Source: an uncultured Clostridia bacterium (GTDB taxonomy: Bacteria; Bacillota; Clostridia; Oscillospirales; Acutalibacteraceae). From it: a stretch of DNA of 64,000 bases. The stretch covers positions 17,345 to 81,344 of the forward strand of contig CANQLX010000001.1 of the NCBI GenBank assembly GCA_947624835.1, in the 5' to 3' direction. The notes beneath the pieces are model-generated. The model was not told the DNA's origin. It was given only the letters and a program-made list of their open reading frames with translations, and did not search any database. Below are positions 63,005-64,000 of the stretch, one piece after another. The translations under genes were made by a program, and so were the position numbers. Within the stretch, counting starts at the first letter, position 1. Each line of letters begins with the position of its first letter.

Positions 63005-64000
63005 TCAGGGGGCTTTGGGATATTTATTTCTGTCCCACGAAAAGTAAGGAGCTATAGTATTATCATTAACCAAATAGAATTTTGACAGACCTATAACAGG
63101 GGTAGGATCAATGTGTTTCCAACCGGATGAGGTCTTTACCATACACCAGTTATGAGGACTTCCTCCTGTATATTTGTCTATACCGTCGGTGATTCTTATG
63201 GTTTCAAATCCTGCACGATCAAGGAGATAATACAGAAGTCCGGCCCTATGGTAGCAGGCACCCCGTCTGTATTTGAGAATATAAACGCATAAATCCTCAA
63301 GCGAGGCATTGTTCACATTTGAATATGACATGGAATTTACATAATTGAATAGCTGCTCTATCGATTTTCCCTTTGAAAAAATTATATCATCTGCAACAGT
63401 GGAAAGTGTGGATTTTGAAATTGTATTATAATTTCTTGAGCCACCGAAAGATAGATTATAAATATATCCGATTTTATTATTGTATTTTACATAATACCAT
63501 TTGCCTGTCTGCATTATGACATTTACTTTTGCATTGCGCGGAACATTTGCAGTTGATGTTGATTTCCAATCTGCACTGTTTTGAAGCGTAGTACCAACAC
63601 TTACATTTTTTGTTTTACTGTCGTATACATTAACTTTAAATTCCTTTGATACAACCTTGTTTGTATTATCCTTTGCTTCTACACGTATGTAATATATTCC
63701 ATTATTGTAGAATGTAAAGTATCTTGAGGAGGTATTACTGTAATCACCGCAATTTACCCAATTTCCACCGTAGATATGATAGGAATAACGGTATTTTACA
63801 GCTCCTGAAGCGTATGCGGTTCTGGTTGTGAGCTTAACTGACTGCGAGGTGCAGAGCAGTGTTGCACTTATGCTGCTGCTATTGATATTCATTGGATTTA
63901 TTGAATTTACAGCAATCTTAAATTGCTTTGCAGCAACCTTTCCCAAACTGTCCTTTGCCTCAACTCTCAAGTAATATGTACCTGCCGAAGCAAATTTGAA
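63005..64000 (-). CDS. Secreted transglutaminase-like protein with SH3 and repeat domains (5' end outside window)
   Basis: The last 331 residues of a larger surface protein; the frame is open to base 64000. It begins inside a tandem beta-sandwich repeat (YYLRVEAKDSLGKVAAKQFK and YYIRVEAKDNTNKVVSKEFK, spaced about 95 residues, Y_Y_Y-like), followed by an SH3-like domain (NVPRNAKVNVIMQTGKWYYV) and a transglutaminase-core domain: Cys in RRGACYHRAGLL, His in SPHNWCMVK and Asp in HIDPTPV. The triad suggests peptide cross-linking or cleavage at the wall. Confidence 0.85.
   Translation of the reverse strand, partial: FKFASAGTYYLRVEAKDSLGKVAAKQFKIAVNSINPMNINSSSISATLLCTSQSVKLTTRTAYASGAVKYRYSYHIYGGNWVNCGDYSNTSSRYFTFYNNGIYYIRVEAKDNTNKVVSKEFKVNVYDSKTKNVSVGTTLQNSADWKSTSTANVPRNAKVNVIMQTGKWYYVKYNNKIGYIYNLSFGGSRNYNTISKSTLSTVADDIIFSKGKSIEQLFNYVNSMSYSNVNNASLEDLCVYILKYRRGACYHRAGLLYYLLDRAGFETIRITDGIDKYTGGSPHNWCMVKTSSGWKHIDPTPVIGLSKFYLVNDNTIAPYFSWDRNKYPKAP

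Noticed and set aside
1-64000. CRISPR arrays, tRNA or rRNA genes, intact prophage
   Set aside because: No direct-repeat/spacer pattern, no cloverleaf with GTTCGA-type arm in the gaps, and no phage structural genes were seen.

Overview
The window reads as chromosome of an anaerobic, low-GC, endospore-forming member of the Clostridia, most likely a Ruminococcus-like Oscillospiraceae. Supporting signs are AT-rich DNA with strong AGGAGG ribosome binding sites and TTGACA/TATAAT promoters, sporulation genes (ylbJ, yqfC, yqfD, spoIIM-like), a fermentative bifunctional adhE, FeoAAB ferrous iron uptake, and small Cys-rich proteins typical of that family. There is no rRNA, tRNA, CRISPR array or intact prophage. 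Species assignment is inference.

Layout. 1-2445: feoB (cut by the window edge), two feoA genes and a divergent DtxR/MntR-type regulator, with a dyad operator candidate just downstream of the feo promoter. 2593-7106: a compact five-gene operon for an SCP2-like lipid-binding protein, a membrane-anchored alpha/beta hydrolase, a stand-alone condensation domain, a stand-alone acyl carrier protein and a stand-alone AMP ligase. This is the most interesting locus; it resembles the discrete A/T/C gene sets of gut Clostridia that make fatty acid amides. A Sfp-type phosphopantetheinyl transferase that could activate the carrier lies at 28008. 7360-18473: housekeeping and envelope genes (zinc-ribbon MscL, NUDIX, PgeF-like, SbcCD, DUF368 lipid-carrier flippase, YfbR, two LCP ligases). 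18556-24224: a heterodimeric ABC exporter and two metal-type G3E GTPases, one His-rich and one fused to a DUF1980-like domain. 24378-33904: phosphatase, XRE regulator, a zinc-ribbon/pseudokinase/PASTA membrane protein, the PPTase, a HAD phosphatase, a giant MORN-repeat protein, MscS and CoaX.

33905-36309 is the one accessory-looking stretch: a decapitated acetyltransferase joined to an IS5-type transposase fragment, an orphan SARP-like regulator, and an internally deleted, frameshifted IS200/IS605 remnant that keeps its palindromes. 36310-49018: GH13 glucosidase, gltBD (glutamate synthase) with a long leader, asnB, and sporulation genes. 49027-53755: adhE with a consensus promoter overlapped by a Rex-box-like sequence, followed by a tandem copy of its alcohol dehydrogenase domain that has lost every metal ligand and is coupled to a PflA-like radical SAM gene. 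54168-58866: membrane proteins and a B12-dependent methionine synthase whose reactivation domain is a separate overlapping gene. 58867-64000: cell-surface genes (repeat-rich lipoprotein, MBOAT/DHHW acylation pair, transglutaminase-like secreted protein cut by the window edge).

Themes: iron and redox sensing (DtxR, Rex-like site), nitrogen assimilation (gltBD, asnB), envelope assembly and modification, and a recurrent pattern of catalytically dead paralogs (pseudokinase, pseudo-ADH, receiver without its Asp) kept as intact reading frames.
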